From Thalassotalea sp. (GTDB lineage: Bacteria; Pseudomonadota; Gammaproteobacteria; Enterobacterales; Alteromonadaceae), in assembly GCA_029237915.1 (NCBI GenBank), contig JAQWHD010000020.1, positions 57,910-121,909 of the forward strand: a DNA stretch of 64,000 bases, written 5' to 3'. Below the pieces are notes generated by a model. It was given only the letters and a program-made list of their open reading frames with translations. It did no database searches and was not told where the DNA came from. How positions within the stretch are numbered: position 1 is the first letter of the stretch; each line of letters opens with the position of its first letter. Positions 37,016 through 45,939 of the stretch are shown one piece after another. A program made the translations under genes and the position numbers.

Positions 37016-38487
37016 TGATTACACACCTGCCAATTTTGCAAGTAGTCATTCCCCTAATGGCTGCGCCTATCTGTTTGATATTAAAGCGTCCTCAGCTAGC
37101 CTGGATATTTGCCTTAGCCGTTAGTGGCTTGGCTTTTGCTATTAGTCTTGTGCTGTTACAACAAGTAATGGTTTCAGGAGTTATTTCATATGAACTAGGT
37201 GGCTGGCAAGCTCCTTGGGGAATTGAATATCGAATTGATCAACTCAATGCTTTAATGCTGCTGATTATTTCAACCATAAGCACGATAGTGTTATTTGCTG
37301 CCCCTGAAAGCTTAGACAAAGAAATATCGAAAGATAAGCACACTTATTTTTATGTTTTATATCTGCTGTCTCTTACCGGTATGTTAGGTATCGTGGCCAC
37401 AGGTGATGCCTTTAATGTGTTCGTATTTTTAGAGATCACTTCATTATCAGCCTATGCCTTAATCGCTATGGGTAAAAAGAAGCAAGCCGTGTGGGCATCA
37501 TTTCAATACCTTGTAATGGGGACCATTGGCGCAACATTTATTTTGATTGGCATTGGCCTAATGTATCAAATGACCGGTACGCTTAACATGCAAGACTTGG
37601 CACAACGTTTACCTGAAGTGTCACAAACTCGTACCGTATTTACAGCATTTGCTTTTGTCATTGTCGGTGTATGCCTTAAATTAGCTATGTTTCCACTGCA
37701 TTTGTGGTTACCAAATGCATATGCTTACGCGCCATCAATTGTTACCGCATTTTTTTCTGCAACGTCAACCAAGGTCGCGATATATTTACTTATTCGTTTT
37801 ACTTTTTCTGTATTTGGACTTTCGTTTTCATTTACTACCGTGCCATTGCAAACATTATTTATGACGCTCGGTGTACTTGGTATTTTTGTCGCGTCCATTT
37901 CTGCAATCTATCAGCATAACATTAAACACCTTTTTGCTTATTCAAGCATTGCTCAAATTGGCTACATGATAGTTGGTTTTAGTATCAGTTCGGTTTCAGG
38001 GTTAACGGCAACATTATTACATTTGTTTAATCATGCGTTAATGAAGAGTGCAATATTTTTGGCCTTAGCAGCTGTTGCTTACCGAGTGGGTAATGTTCAA
38101 CTCGATAACCTGAAAGGGTTAGGCCGTGAAATGCCATGGACTATGGCGGCGATTGTTATTGGCGGTCTAAGTTTAATTGGGGTGCCATTAACCGTCGGTT
38201 TTGTCAGTAAATGGTATTTACTCACAGCGTTAATAGAGCAAGGCTGGTGGCCCATCGCTGTTCTTATTCTTTTGGGCTCAATGTTAGCGGTAATTTATGT
38301 ATGGAAGGTTGTAGAAATAGCTTACTTTAAAGAGTCGTCAGGAGCGCCAGTAAAAGAAGCTCCGTTGAGTTTTCTTATACCTATATGGACACTAGTCATT
38401 GCCAATGTTTATTTTGGCATAGATACCCGATTTAGCGTCGAAATAGCACAAGCAGCTGCACAAAGCTTGTTTGGAGGCGGACTATGA
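37015..38487 (+). CDS. mrpD: Mrp antiporter subunit D (NuoM/N-like), first copy
   Basis: A 490-residue NuoL/M/N-family protein with about 14 helices. The conserved helix-5 glutamate is E140 in F-V-F-L-E-I-T-S and the helix-7 lysine is K222 in C-L-K-L-A-M-F-P-L-H-L-W. Both are needed for proton movement in Mrp and complex I. The discontinuous-helix region H-L-F-N-H-A-L-M-K-S is also present. The GTG start overlaps the mrpC stop (TAGTG). This is the standard MrpD. Confidence 0.94.
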   Translation: MITHLPILQVVIPLMAAPICLILKRPQLAWIFALAVSGLAFAISLVLLQQVMVSGVISYELGGWQAPWGIEYRIDQLNALMLLIISTISTIVLFAAPESLDKEISKDKHTYFYVLYLLSLTGMLGIVATGDAFNVFVFLEITSLSAYALIAMGKKKQAVWASFQYLVMGTIGATFILIGIGLMYQMTGTLNMQDLAQRLPEVSQTRTVFTAFAFVIVGVCLKLAMFPLHLWLPNAYAYAPSIVTAFFSATSTKVAIYLLIRFTFSVFGLSFSFTTVPLQTLFMTLGVLGIFVASISAIYQHNIKHLFAYSSIAQIGYMIVGFSISSVSGLTATLLHLFNHALMKSAIFLALAAVAYRVGNVQLDNLKGLGREMPWTMAAIVIGGLSLIGVPLTVGFVSKWYLLTALIEQGWWPIAVLILLGSMLAVIYVWKVVEIAYFKESSGAPVKEAPLSFLIPIWTLVIANVYFGIDTRFSVEIAQAAAQSLFGGGL

Positions 38488-40007
38488 ACCTTAGTTTAGA
38501 GGTGATGTTACAGCTGTCTATTGTACTACCTATATTGTCCATATTCGCTATTATTGCTGCAGGTCGTTACCCAAACCTTAGGGAAGGAGTGACGATAACT
38601 ACTTGTTTAATATTGATTTGTTTTGTGAGTAATTTATATCAAGGGCTACTTTCTGGAGAAACCATTAGTGCCTTTTGGTGGGAGCTTTTACCTGGTTTAA
38701 CCATTAGTTTTGATATTGAACCACTAGGTATGCTATTTGCCTTAATTGCTAGTTTTCTTTGGTTAGTGACAACCTGTTATGCCATTGGTTATATGCGCAG
38801 TCATGAAGAAAAAAATCAAACTCGTTTTTATGTTTGCTTTGCTGTTGCTATTGGCGCGGTGATGGGACTTGCTTTTTCAGCGAACCTTTTCACTTTATTT
38901 GTTTTTTATGAAGTCTTAACCTTATCTACTTATCCGCTTGTTACGCACGCTGGTACAGAAAAGGCTAAGCAGGGCGGCAGAATCTATCTAGGTATTTTAC
39001 TAACCACTTCAATCGTATTCTTTTTACTTGCTATTGTTAGTACTTGGTTTGTTGCCGGGACATTAGACTTCAAACTCGGTGGTATATTTGCTGATGATGT
39101 TAATCCTCTGATCACCGGCACTTTATTGGTGTTATTTATTTTTGGTATTGGTAAAGCCGCTATTATGCCTTTTCATCGCTGGTTACCCGCAGCTATGGTT
39201 GCACCGACGCCGGTGAGTTCATTATTACATGCGGTAGCTGTGGTCAAGGCCGGTGTATTTACTGTGCTTAAAGTTTGTGTGTTTATTTTCGGTTTAGACC
39301 TACTTGCCGTACTGCCTACCACACAATTTTTACTTTATTTGGCTGGTGCTTCAGTATTAATCGCATCTATCGTTGCAATGCGCCAAGATAATCTCAAAGC
39401 AAGATTGGCCTACTCAACTGTTAGTCAGTTGGGCTATATAACCATAGGTGCCTTACTGGCAACATCTTCAGGCGTTATTGGAAGCTCAATGCATATCGCT
39501 ATGCATGCCTTTGGCAAAATCACTTTGTTCTTTTGTGCTGGCGCTATTTTAGTCACATTGCATAAATCAAAAATCAGCGAAATGGCTGGTATTGGTCGGC
39601 AAATGCCGATAACGATGGCGGCATTTTTTATTGCTAGCTTGAGTATTATTGGCGTACCTCCAACAGGTGGAACTTGGAGTAAATGGTATTTAATGATGGG
39701 AGCTTTAGAAGCAGATCAGTTTGCCATTATGATGATCTTAATGGCGAGTTCTTTACTCAATATAGCGTATTTATTGCCGATACCTTTTCATGCGTTCTTC
39801 CCCAATCTGATTTCTTTTAAGCAAGAAAATCAAATACCTAGCAGCACAGGAACGTCGATTAATACAATGTCGGGCTTACAAATAAAAGAGGCTCCTTGGC
39901 CTTCGTTAATCGCTATTGTAGTCACTACGTTAGGTTGTTTAACTTTGTTTGTTTACCCGCAGCCTTTATTTGAATTGGCTAGCGCAGTTTTGACGGGGAG
40001 GGGATAG
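38484..40007 (+). CDS. Second NuoL/M/N-like antiporter subunit
   Basis: A 507-residue protein of the same superfamily, overlapping the first mrpD as ATGA. It keeps the glutamate (E143 in F-V-F-Y-E-V-L-T) and lysine (K224 in G-I-G-K-A-A-I-M-P-F-H-R-W-L-P) and the loop A-P-T-P-V-S-S-L-L-H-A-V-A-V-V-K-A-G, which is closer to NuoL/MrpA-type sequences. It may supply the NuoL-like channel missing from the fused MrpB. It lacks the very long lateral helix of NuoL. Confidence 0.9.
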   Translation: MNLSLEVMLQLSIVLPILSIFAIIAAGRYPNLREGVTITTCLILICFVSNLYQGLLSGETISAFWWELLPGLTISFDIEPLGMLFALIASFLWLVTTCYAIGYMRSHEEKNQTRFYVCFAVAIGAVMGLAFSANLFTLFVFYEVLTLSTYPLVTHAGTEKAKQGGRIYLGILLTTSIVFFLLAIVSTWFVAGTLDFKLGGIFADDVNPLITGTLLVLFIFGIGKAAIMPFHRWLPAAMVAPTPVSSLLHAVAVVKAGVFTVLKVCVFIFGLDLLAVLPTTQFLLYLAGASVLIASIVAMRQDNLKARLAYSTVSQLGYITIGALLATSSGVIGSSMHIAMHAFGKITLFFCAGAILVTLHKSKISEMAGIGRQMPITMAAFFIASLSIIGVPPTGGTWSKWYLMMGALEADQFAIMMILMASSLLNIAYLLPIPFHAFFPNLISFKQENQIPSSTGTSINTMSGLQIKEAPWPSLIAIVVTTLGCLTLFVYPQPLFELASAVLTGRG

Positions 40008-40010
40008 TTG

Positions 40011-40310
40011 ATGAAAAATGAAAAACAATATTTATTTGATGATCCTAAAAACATAAAACGTCTATTGAATATATTTTATTTGTGTTGTGCTGTGTTGGTT
40101 GTTTTAGATTTTGTTATCCATCGCCATATTGGACACGATTGGGAAAATCTATGGGCTTTTTATCCGATTTATGGTTTTGTTGGCTGTGTCGTACTTGTGG
40201 TTATTGCCAGTTGGATGCGCACGTTTTTGATGCGCGCTGAGGATTACTATGACAAACCAACCAGCACGGATATAGGCAATAAGAAAGGAGATGAACATGT
40301 GGATGACTGA
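40011..40310 (+). CDS. Small two-helix membrane protein of the Mrp operon
   Basis: A 99-residue protein with two helices (about 20-38 and 51-70) and charged ends. The ATG at 40011 is chosen over TTG 40008 because a purine-rich GGGGAGGGG ends about 7 bases before it. It is not one of the classical Mrp subunits. It could be a structural linker between the antiporter-like subunits on either side. It overlaps the next gene by 14 bases. Confidence 0.75.
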   Translation: MKNEKQYLFDDPKNIKRLLNIFYLCCAVLVVLDFVIHRHIGHDWENLWAFYPIYGFVGCVVLVVIASWMRTFLMRAEDYYDKPTSTDIGNKKGDEHVDD

Positions 40311-41997
40311 GATCCCACCTTTTGTTGCCTTTTTTATCGGGGCATTAATTTTATTGTTTACTCGTGGCATGCTACGCAGTGCAATTATGCTCGCTATTCC
40401 GATAATCAGTGCATTACACCTAATGATGATGCCAGAGGGAATCCATTTACAGTTCACTTTTCTTGACTATCAACTCACGCCTTATCGTGTAGATAAGTTA
40501 AGCATTATGTTTGGCTATGTTTTTCATATAGCGGCTTTAATTGGCATAATTTATTCGTTACATCTTCGCGATACGATGCAACAAGTATCCGCTATGTTGT
40601 ATGCTGGTAGCGCCTTAGGTGCTGTATTTGCCGGTGATTTATTAACGCTGTTTATCTTTTGGGAATTATTAGCATTTACTTCGGTATTTCTTATTTGGGC
40701 TCGCAGAACAGAGCGCTCTTATCATGCAGGGATGCGCTATCTTATTATCCAAGTTTTATCAGGTGTTATCTTACTTGCAGGAGCGCTTTTTTATGCCGCC
40801 GAACATGGTAATTTAGAGTTCGGCTATATTGGCTTAGACAGCATGGCAGGCTGGCTTATTTTTATTGCTTTTGGCATCAAGTGTGCATTCCCTATTGCTC
40901 ATAACTGGCTTACCGATGCCTACCCAGAAGCGACCGTAACCGGAACTGTATTTCTTAGTGCGTTTACCACCAAAGTGGCGGTTTATGCATTAGCGCGTGC
41001 CTACCCAGGAACTGAATTACTCGTCTATATTGGCGCTGCTATGACCTGTTTCCCAATCTTTTTTGCGGTTATTGAAAACGACTTACGCCGAGTGTTGGCA
41101 TACAGTTTAATTAACCAAGTCGGCTTTATGGTTGTCGGTATTGGTATTGGCACCGCCTTAGCAATTAACGGTGCGGTATCCCATGCCTTTAATGATGTGA
41201 TCTTTAAAGGCTTGTTATTTATGTCAATGGGGGCTGTATTGCACATGACAGGGAAGATCAATGGCTCTGATCTTGGCGGGTTATATAAAACCATGCCGAA
41301 AACAACCATACTTTGTATTGTTGGCGCGGCGTCTATTTCTGCTTTCCCTCTATTTAGTGGTTTTGTCAGTAAATCTATGGTGATGTCTGCAGCACTTGAA
41401 GAAGGCTATGACTGGATATGGTTAATGTTACTGTTTGCTTCTGCTGGGGTATTCCATCACGCGGGTATAAAAATTCCATACTTTGCATTCTTTGCTCATG
41501 ATTCAGGAATTAGGGCAAATGATCCACCGAACAATATGTTACTTGCTATGGGAATATCTGCAGCCCTTTGTATTGCTATTGGGATCTATCCACAAGCATT
41601 ATATTCATTACTACCTTACGACACAGGTTATAACCCGTATGATGCAACCCATGTACTGGCTCAAACTCAGTTGTTGTTCTTCTCAGCGTTGGCTTTTGTT
41701 TGGCTTAACCTTAAAGGTTTTTACCCGCCAGAGCTGCGCTCAACCAACTTAGACTTTGATTGGCTGTATCGTCGCGCGGTACCAAGTGTGTTGCAACCAA
41801 TGTTTAGTGCTATTTGGCGATTAGATCGTGGCTTAAGGGATGTGTTTAAGTTAAGACTGTATACTTATTTAAGATATTTTTCTGGCAGAAATGATCGACT
41901 TAGCTTATTGCTTTCACAAAATTACCCGTCGGGAAGTATGGCTATGTGGGTTGCCGTAGTGCTTGCGATGTATTTGTTTCTTAGCTTTATTCAATAA
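40297..41997 (+). CDS. Third NuoL/M/N-like antiporter subunit
   Basis: A 566-residue protein. The ATG at 40297 is preferred because AAAGGAG ends 6 bases before it, while the ATG at 40291 directly abuts that site. It keeps the helix-5 glutamate (E123 in F-I-F-W-E-L-L) and a lysine (K195 in G-I-K-C-A-F-P-I-A-H-N-W-L). The motif Y-P-E-A-T-V-T-G-T-V-F-L-S-A-F-T-T-K-V is characteristic of the MrpD-like subunits found after duplicate modules. The last 70 or so residues form an extension with R-L-D-R-G-L-R-D-V-F-K and a final helix. Confidence 0.9.
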   Translation: MWMTEIPPFVAFFIGALILLFTRGMLRSAIMLAIPIISALHLMMMPEGIHLQFTFLDYQLTPYRVDKLSIMFGYVFHIAALIGIIYSLHLRDTMQQVSAMLYAGSALGAVFAGDLLTLFIFWELLAFTSVFLIWARRTERSYHAGMRYLIIQVLSGVILLAGALFYAAEHGNLEFGYIGLDSMAGWLIFIAFGIKCAFPIAHNWLTDAYPEATVTGTVFLSAFTTKVAVYALARAYPGTELLVYIGAAMTCFPIFFAVIENDLRRVLAYSLINQVGFMVVGIGIGTALAINGAVSHAFNDVIFKGLLFMSMGAVLHMTGKINGSDLGGLYKTMPKTTILCIVGAASISAFPLFSGFVSKSMVMSAALEEGYDWIWLMLLFASAGVFHHAGIKIPYFAFFAHDSGIRANDPPNNMLLAMGISAALCIAIGIYPQALYSLLPYDTGYNPYDATHVLAQTQLLFFSALAFVWLNLKGFYPPELRSTNLDFDWLYRRAVPSVLQPMFSAIWRLDRGLRDVFKLRLYTYLRYFSGRNDRLSLLLSQNYPSGSMAMWVAVVLAMYLFLSFIQ

Positions 41998-42020
41998 AGT
42001 AAAATTTATAAAGAAGAGTT

Positions 42021-42110
42021 ATGTCTCAGGTTGTTGGTGTTGGCTTAATTTCAGGATTTAATGCTCTTTTAAAAGAGCATTGCCTTGATCCTAAACCTCT
42101 TTATGAATAA
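42021..42110 (+). pseudogene. Possible N-terminal remnant of an AraC-type regulator (29 codons)
   Basis: A short frame from ATG 42021 with a weak AAGAAGAG upstream. It reads L-I-S-G-F-N-A-L-L-K-E-H-C-L-D-P-K-P-L-Y-E before a stop. That pattern resembles the first helix of AraC regulators with an arabinose-binding-like N-terminal domain (G-F-x-x-L-x-x-E-x-G-x-D-P-x-x-L). No continuation was found in any frame. It contains a perfect 20-base palindrome (42061-42080), which could instead be the end structure of the Mrp operon. Confidence 0.3.
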
Positions 42111-42262
42111 ACCGATATTAACAGCACGCTAATGTAAGAAGGTGAATGTCGTATAGTATTTATCGAAATGAATATTAGATCGAAAATAGTTAATTAGGTT
42201 ACTGTTAAATATCCTCTTTTCTGTCTAATATTATAGCTAGTTTATAATAAAGAGATGATATT

Positions 42263-42493
42263 ATGGAAGACAAGTGGCTCAATAGTTTAATTACCAAAGA
42301 CGCACAAGATGGTTATGAATTAGCAATCAAATTATCTAGAATGGCAATTAAATTTACCCAACCATCAGAAGAAATTAGAAATAAAATTAGACCAGAGTAT
42401 GCATCAAATGCACAAAATTTGATCGCATCTTCTCAGGTAGTAGCAACTAATTTTAATACAGTCGCCTTGGCTAATAATTTCTGGAAAGATTAA
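42263..42493 (+). CDS. Small hypothetical protein
   Basis: A 76-residue soluble protein, M-E-D-K-W-L-N-S-L-I-T-K-D-A-Q-D-G-Y-E to N-N-F-W-K-D. It has an A/G-rich AAAGAGATG 8-17 bases upstream. It is helical and amphipathic, with no known motif. A short inverted repeat (ACCGAATG-C-CATTCGGT, 42495-42511) follows its stop codon and may end its transcript. Confidence 0.5.
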   Translation: MEDKWLNSLITKDAQDGYELAIKLSRMAIKFTQPSEEIRNKIRPEYASNAQNLIASSQVVATNFNTVALANNFWKD

Positions 42494-42607
42494 TACCGAA
42501 TGCCATTCGGTTAATTATTGTATTGCACTGAACCGCAGTGCTATACCTTCGCTTTCTTAAATAAATATTTAATCTTTGTTTTATCAATTAATTTAATTGG
42601 TATGAAG

Positions 42608-44197
42608 CTAATTAATCACCTTCAAAACCTTAATATCTAAGCGTTTAGCTGCTCTATTCAAATTTCCTCTGTCAGTTGATAAACGCCTAGCTGTGGCCGC
42701 CCAATTACCATTTTCTTGTTGTAGTACTTTAGTGATTAAGCCTCGTTGAAAGTTATCTGTAGCATCTCTTAAGTTAATATTTTCTTTATTTATTTGTTCT
42801 GTTGCAGAGCTTAGTTCGGTGCTAGTGATACTGCTTAATAGGTCTTTCTTTAATAAGCTCACTAAGTTGCCGCAGTCTTGAATATCTATGTTTATTACCT
42901 GGTTGTTACGCTGACGTGCACTTGCTTTTAATGCCGCGCGGCTAACCACATGCTCTAGCTCTCTTACGTTACCAGGCCAATCATATTGTAATAAATACGC
43001 TATTGTATCTATTGATATTTTGAGTTGCGCAATACCTAATTTTCGCCTGGTGTTTTCAATAAAATAACCGGCTAATAGCTCAAGATCACCTTCACGATCA
43101 CGCAAAGGGTCAACGGTAACCGGATAGACACTTAAGCGGTGGTATAAGTCGGCGCGAAAACGTCCTTCATCAACTTCAGTTTTTAAATTACGATTTGTGG
43201 CAGCAAATATACGTACATCAACTTGCTCCACCTTATCTTGTCCTACCGGCTGTATTTCATTATTTTGAATGGCTCGCAATATTTTACTTTGCGCGCTAAG
43301 TGGTAATTCACCTATTTCATCCAAAAATAAGGTACCACCATCGGCAATTAAAAACTTACCAGCACGATTTTTCTCTGCGCCAGTAAACGCACCTTTAACA
43401 TGACCAAATAACTCACTTTCAATTAAGTTCTCCGGTAGGGCTGCACAGTTTACATAAACTAGCGCAGAGTTTGCTCGGTTTGAATATTGGTGCAAAGTTC
43501 TTGCTACAAGCTCTTTACCAACACCCGTTTCGCCATAGATCAATATATTGAAATCGGATGGTGCGACTATTTTTATTTCATTCTTTAATTTAGTTATGCT
43601 TGGGCTATTGCCAATAATTTCACCACCATCCCTGTTTAATGCCTCCTGGGTAAGCTCGTTTACTACGTTTTGATTGTGAATGGCTTTGCTTTCTAGTTGT
43701 TCAATCATTAAGGCCGTATTAAGGGTATTAGCCGCAATGGAGGTGATCACATCTAACGTTCTGCTTGGGATAGTATCGAATACGTAAGGGGTTAGGCTAT
43801 CTATGGTAAGTAAGCCTAACAGATTGTTATTAAAGTACAGTGGTAAGCCCATACAGGCATGTACAGGTAAGTCGCCTTCACGATCTGAAAGTAAGCCATC
43901 GTATGGATCGGGCAATGGACTATCTGCGGAAAACCTTACGGCAGTATTCGCGTTACAAAGTACTTCAAATCTAGGGTGGTCTTTAATGTAAAAACGTCTG
44001 CCTAAGGTATCTTTAGTTAGGCCTTGCTGAGCAATTGGCTTTAATAAATCTTGATGAAAAGATAATAATGCCACGGCATCACAAGGGATGGTTTTGCGTA
44101 CCGTATCAAGTAAACGATCAAATCGATCATTCGAGCTTAAACTGTTGGTTGAATCAATCGCCAGTTGCAGTAGTGCATTTGAGGTTATTTCATTCAT
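42608..44197 (-). CDS. norR: Nitric oxide-responsive sigma-54 activator NorR
   Basis: A 529-residue enhancer-binding protein. The N-terminal GAF domain (about 20-165) holds D97, D100, H113, C115 and D133 at positions like those proposed to bind the non-heme iron of E. coli NorR. The AAA+ domain has Walker A G-E-T-G-V-G-K-E (222-229), the sigma-54 loop G-A-F-T-G-A-E (269-275) and Walker B F-L-D-E (291-294). A Fis-type helix-turn-helix ends the protein. NO bound to the iron relieves repression so that the ATPase opens sigma-54 promoters. It is divergent from the small protein-nnrS-hmp operon, whose control region carries matching sites. Confidence 0.95.
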   Translation of the reverse strand: MNEITSNALLQLAIDSTNSLSSNDRFDRLLDTVRKTIPCDAVALLSFHQDLLKPIAQQGLTKDTLGRRFYIKDHPRFEVLCNANTAVRFSADSPLPDPYDGLLSDREGDLPVHACMGLPLYFNNNLLGLLTIDSLTPYVFDTIPSRTLDVITSIAANTLNTALMIEQLESKAIHNQNVVNELTQEALNRDGGEIIGNSPSITKLKNEIKIVAPSDFNILIYGETGVGKELVARTLHQYSNRANSALVYVNCAALPENLIESELFGHVKGAFTGAEKNRAGKFLIADGGTLFLDEIGELPLSAQSKILRAIQNNEIQPVGQDKVEQVDVRIFAATNRNLKTEVDEGRFRADLYHRLSVYPVTVDPLRDREGDLELLAGYFIENTRRKLGIAQLKISIDTIAYLLQYDWPGNVRELEHVVSRAALKASARQRNNQVINIDIQDCGNLVSLLKKDLLSSITSTELSSATEQINKENINLRDATDNFQRGLITKVLQQENGNWAATARRLSTDRGNLNRAAKRLDIKVLKVIN

Positions 44198-44244
44198 AGT
44201 ATTTTATTCAGCGCTTGTAGTTCGAGTAAATATAGCACACGTGA

Positions 44245-44255
44245 GTCTTAATGAC
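44245..44255 (+). promoter_or_regulatory. NorR-binding site 1
   Basis: GTCTTAATGAC fits the NorR enhancer rule GT-N7-AC. It lies about 90 bases upstream of the sigma-54 promoter and 48 bases from the norR start. Confidence 0.7.
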
Positions 44256-44269
44256 ACATTTTTAATCGT

Positions 44270-44280
44270 GTCTATATGAC
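44270..44280 (+). promoter_or_regulatory. NorR-binding site 2
   Basis: GTCTATATGAC fits GT-N7-AC and shares the GTC...TGAC ends with site 1, 25 bases away. The E. coli norV promoter carries three such sites; I see only two good ones. Confidence 0.7.
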
Positions 44281-44334
44281 CCTTTGTTTTCTTGGTTATA
44301 ACTAAAGTCTATATATAACAATACCTTAAAAAGT

Positions 44335-44350
44335 TGGCACTGTGTTTGCA
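44335..44350 (+). promoter_or_regulatory. Sigma-54 promoter of the nnrS-hmp operon
   Basis: TGGCAC-TGTGT-TTGCA is a perfect -24/-12 element with the correct 5-base spacer. Transcription should start near 44360. That leaves too short a leader for the ATG at 44371 but a suitable one for the ATG at 44395. Confidence 0.93.
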
Positions 44351-44394
44351 ATATAAAGACTATAGAGAATATGAAGATAAAACAGGAATTTAAT

Positions 44395-44667
44395 ATGTAC
44401 GCACAATTTTTTATAGCAAACCAACTTCCACAAATTGAAAATGCGCTTAACTTTCAAAAGTGTTTAGTCGCAGGTAATTGGTTGATGGTGACTTCTTTAT
44501 TAATCGTAGCATCTTGCATCGCCCTTACTTTTGGTTTTGAAGACAATTTTGGTATTCCCGCACAAGTTTCTGCACACATTGCCACAATAGTTTTTGCCGG
44601 CTTATTAAAAATTGGTTACGTACTACGTTGTATCGCTTTACACGCTTTTGGAGTGAAAGTTTTTTAA
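44395..44667 (+). CDS. Small membrane protein of the NorR regulon
   Basis: A 90-residue protein starting M-Y-A-Q-F-F-I-A-N-Q. An AGGAA site lies about 7 bases before this ATG and the mapped position of the sigma-54 promoter supports it. It has two helices (about 20-43 and 55-78). I do not recognise the family with certainty; small proteins of this type sit beside nnrS in other marine bacteria. Its stop abuts the nnrS start, so it is presumably part of the NO response. Confidence 0.7.
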   Translation: MYAQFFIANQLPQIENALNFQKCLVAGNWLMVTSLLIVASCIALTFGFEDNFGIPAQVSAHIATIVFAGLLKIGYVLRCIALHAFGVKVF

Positions 44668-45897
44668 ATGATTTCTATTAACGACCCTGAACTAGAGCAA
44701 TTGCAAAACGATGCTAACAGCCAGCACAGTACTTTTACAAAATTAACTAAGCATGCGTTATTTGATTTACCGTTTCGATCTTTTTTCTTATGTGCAGTAC
44801 TTGCTTCTATTGTATCTCTTGGTCTTTGGTCAGCCTATTTAAATGGCAACCTTACTGCTTTAAATGGCGAGTTATCAGCAACCGTATGGCATATCCATGA
44901 AATGCTGTTTGCGTTTGCGGCAACTGTTGCCGTTGGTTTTATATTAACTGCCGCGCAAACCTGGACAGGTAGAGCAAGTATAAAAGGCTTACCTGTGATC
45001 GCTTTACTTGTTTTATGGATTGCGGTTCGTATTTGCTTACTAGTAAATAGCAACTCCTCGGTTTCTCTAGCCGTTGTCCTGCAATCTATATGGTGGCTAA
45101 GCGTTATCACTATTTATGGCAAATTAGTGTTGGTGGCCAAAAATCGCCGTAATTATTTATTTATTCCTTTATTAACTACGCTAATGCTTTTAAACATTGG
45201 CGTATTGTTGTTTGATTTGAATGACCGCACCGACTTAGCTCTGCATTTTGCTAGAGCGGCGGTATTAATGTTTGGCCTGATGATGGGGATTATGGGGGGC
45301 CGTGTCATTCCATTTTTCACAACCGCGGCAACCCGTACGTCAAAGATCATTACACCCTGGTTTTTAACCCCTATGTTACTGGTCACATCAATTGCTGGCA
45401 TTAGTGTGTTTTTTATTGGTAAGTTCATCAGTTTACCTTTTACACCGGCTACGTTAATGATAGCAAGCGGTGTACTGCACATTTTTCGTTTAGGATTTTG
45501 GCGAAGTAGGGTAACCATCAATGTGCCATTGTTATGGTCGTTACATTTATCGTATTTTTGCTTGGGACTAGGTTTGATACTATTAGGCTTAAGTTACTTG
45601 CTACCAGCATTACAGTTTAGTGATGCACTACATTTACTTACTATTGGCGCAATGGCTTTAATGATCTTTGCCATGATGAGCCGAGTTTCTCTTGGTCATA
45701 CAGGGCGAGCTTTACAAACACATAAGGCAGTACCGTTTAGCTTTGCCTTACTTATTAGCGCAGCCTTTGCACGAGCTTTTTTACCACTATTACAACAGCA
45801 TCAAATCGCTTGGCATTTAAGTGCCATACTTTGGATTTTAGCGGGCTTAATTTTTCTGGTTATTTATAGCCCGATCTTAGCAAAACCTAGATCTTAA
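44668..45897 (+). CDS. nnrS: NnrS-family heme-copper membrane protein
   Basis: A 409-residue protein with 12 predicted helices. NnrS signatures include W-H-I-H-E-M-L-F-A-F near 73-82, with His residues likely to bind heme and copper, then G-G-R-V-I-P-F-F-T near 209-217 and M-M-S-R-V-S-L-G-H-T-G-R near 338-349. NnrS proteins protect cells from NO-induced stress. The gene starts directly at the preceding stop and runs into hmp after 42 bases. It is controlled from the sigma-54 promoter. Confidence 0.95.
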   Translation: MISINDPELEQLQNDANSQHSTFTKLTKHALFDLPFRSFFLCAVLASIVSLGLWSAYLNGNLTALNGELSATVWHIHEMLFAFAATVAVGFILTAAQTWTGRASIKGLPVIALLVLWIAVRICLLVNSNSSVSLAVVLQSIWWLSVITIYGKLVLVAKNRRNYLFIPLLTTLMLLNIGVLLFDLNDRTDLALHFARAAVLMFGLMMGIMGGRVIPFFTTAATRTSKIITPWFLTPMLLVTSIAGISVFFIGKFISLPFTPATLMIASGVLHIFRLGFWRSRVTINVPLLWSLHLSYFCLGLGLILLGLSYLLPALQFSDALHLLTIGAMALMIFAMMSRVSLGHTGRALQTHKAVPFSFALLISAAFARAFLPLLQQHQIAWHLSAILWILAGLIFLVIYSPILAKPRS

Positions 45898-45939
45898 TTT
45901 TATTATTTTATTTTTCCTTAACCAATTTTTGGAGTTCTC

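Noticed and set aside
42061..42080. Perfect 20-base palindrome as a Rho-independent terminator of the Mrp operon
   Set aside because: It has no loop bases of its own and no following T run; it can fold only by sacrificing central pairs, so I did not list it as a terminator.
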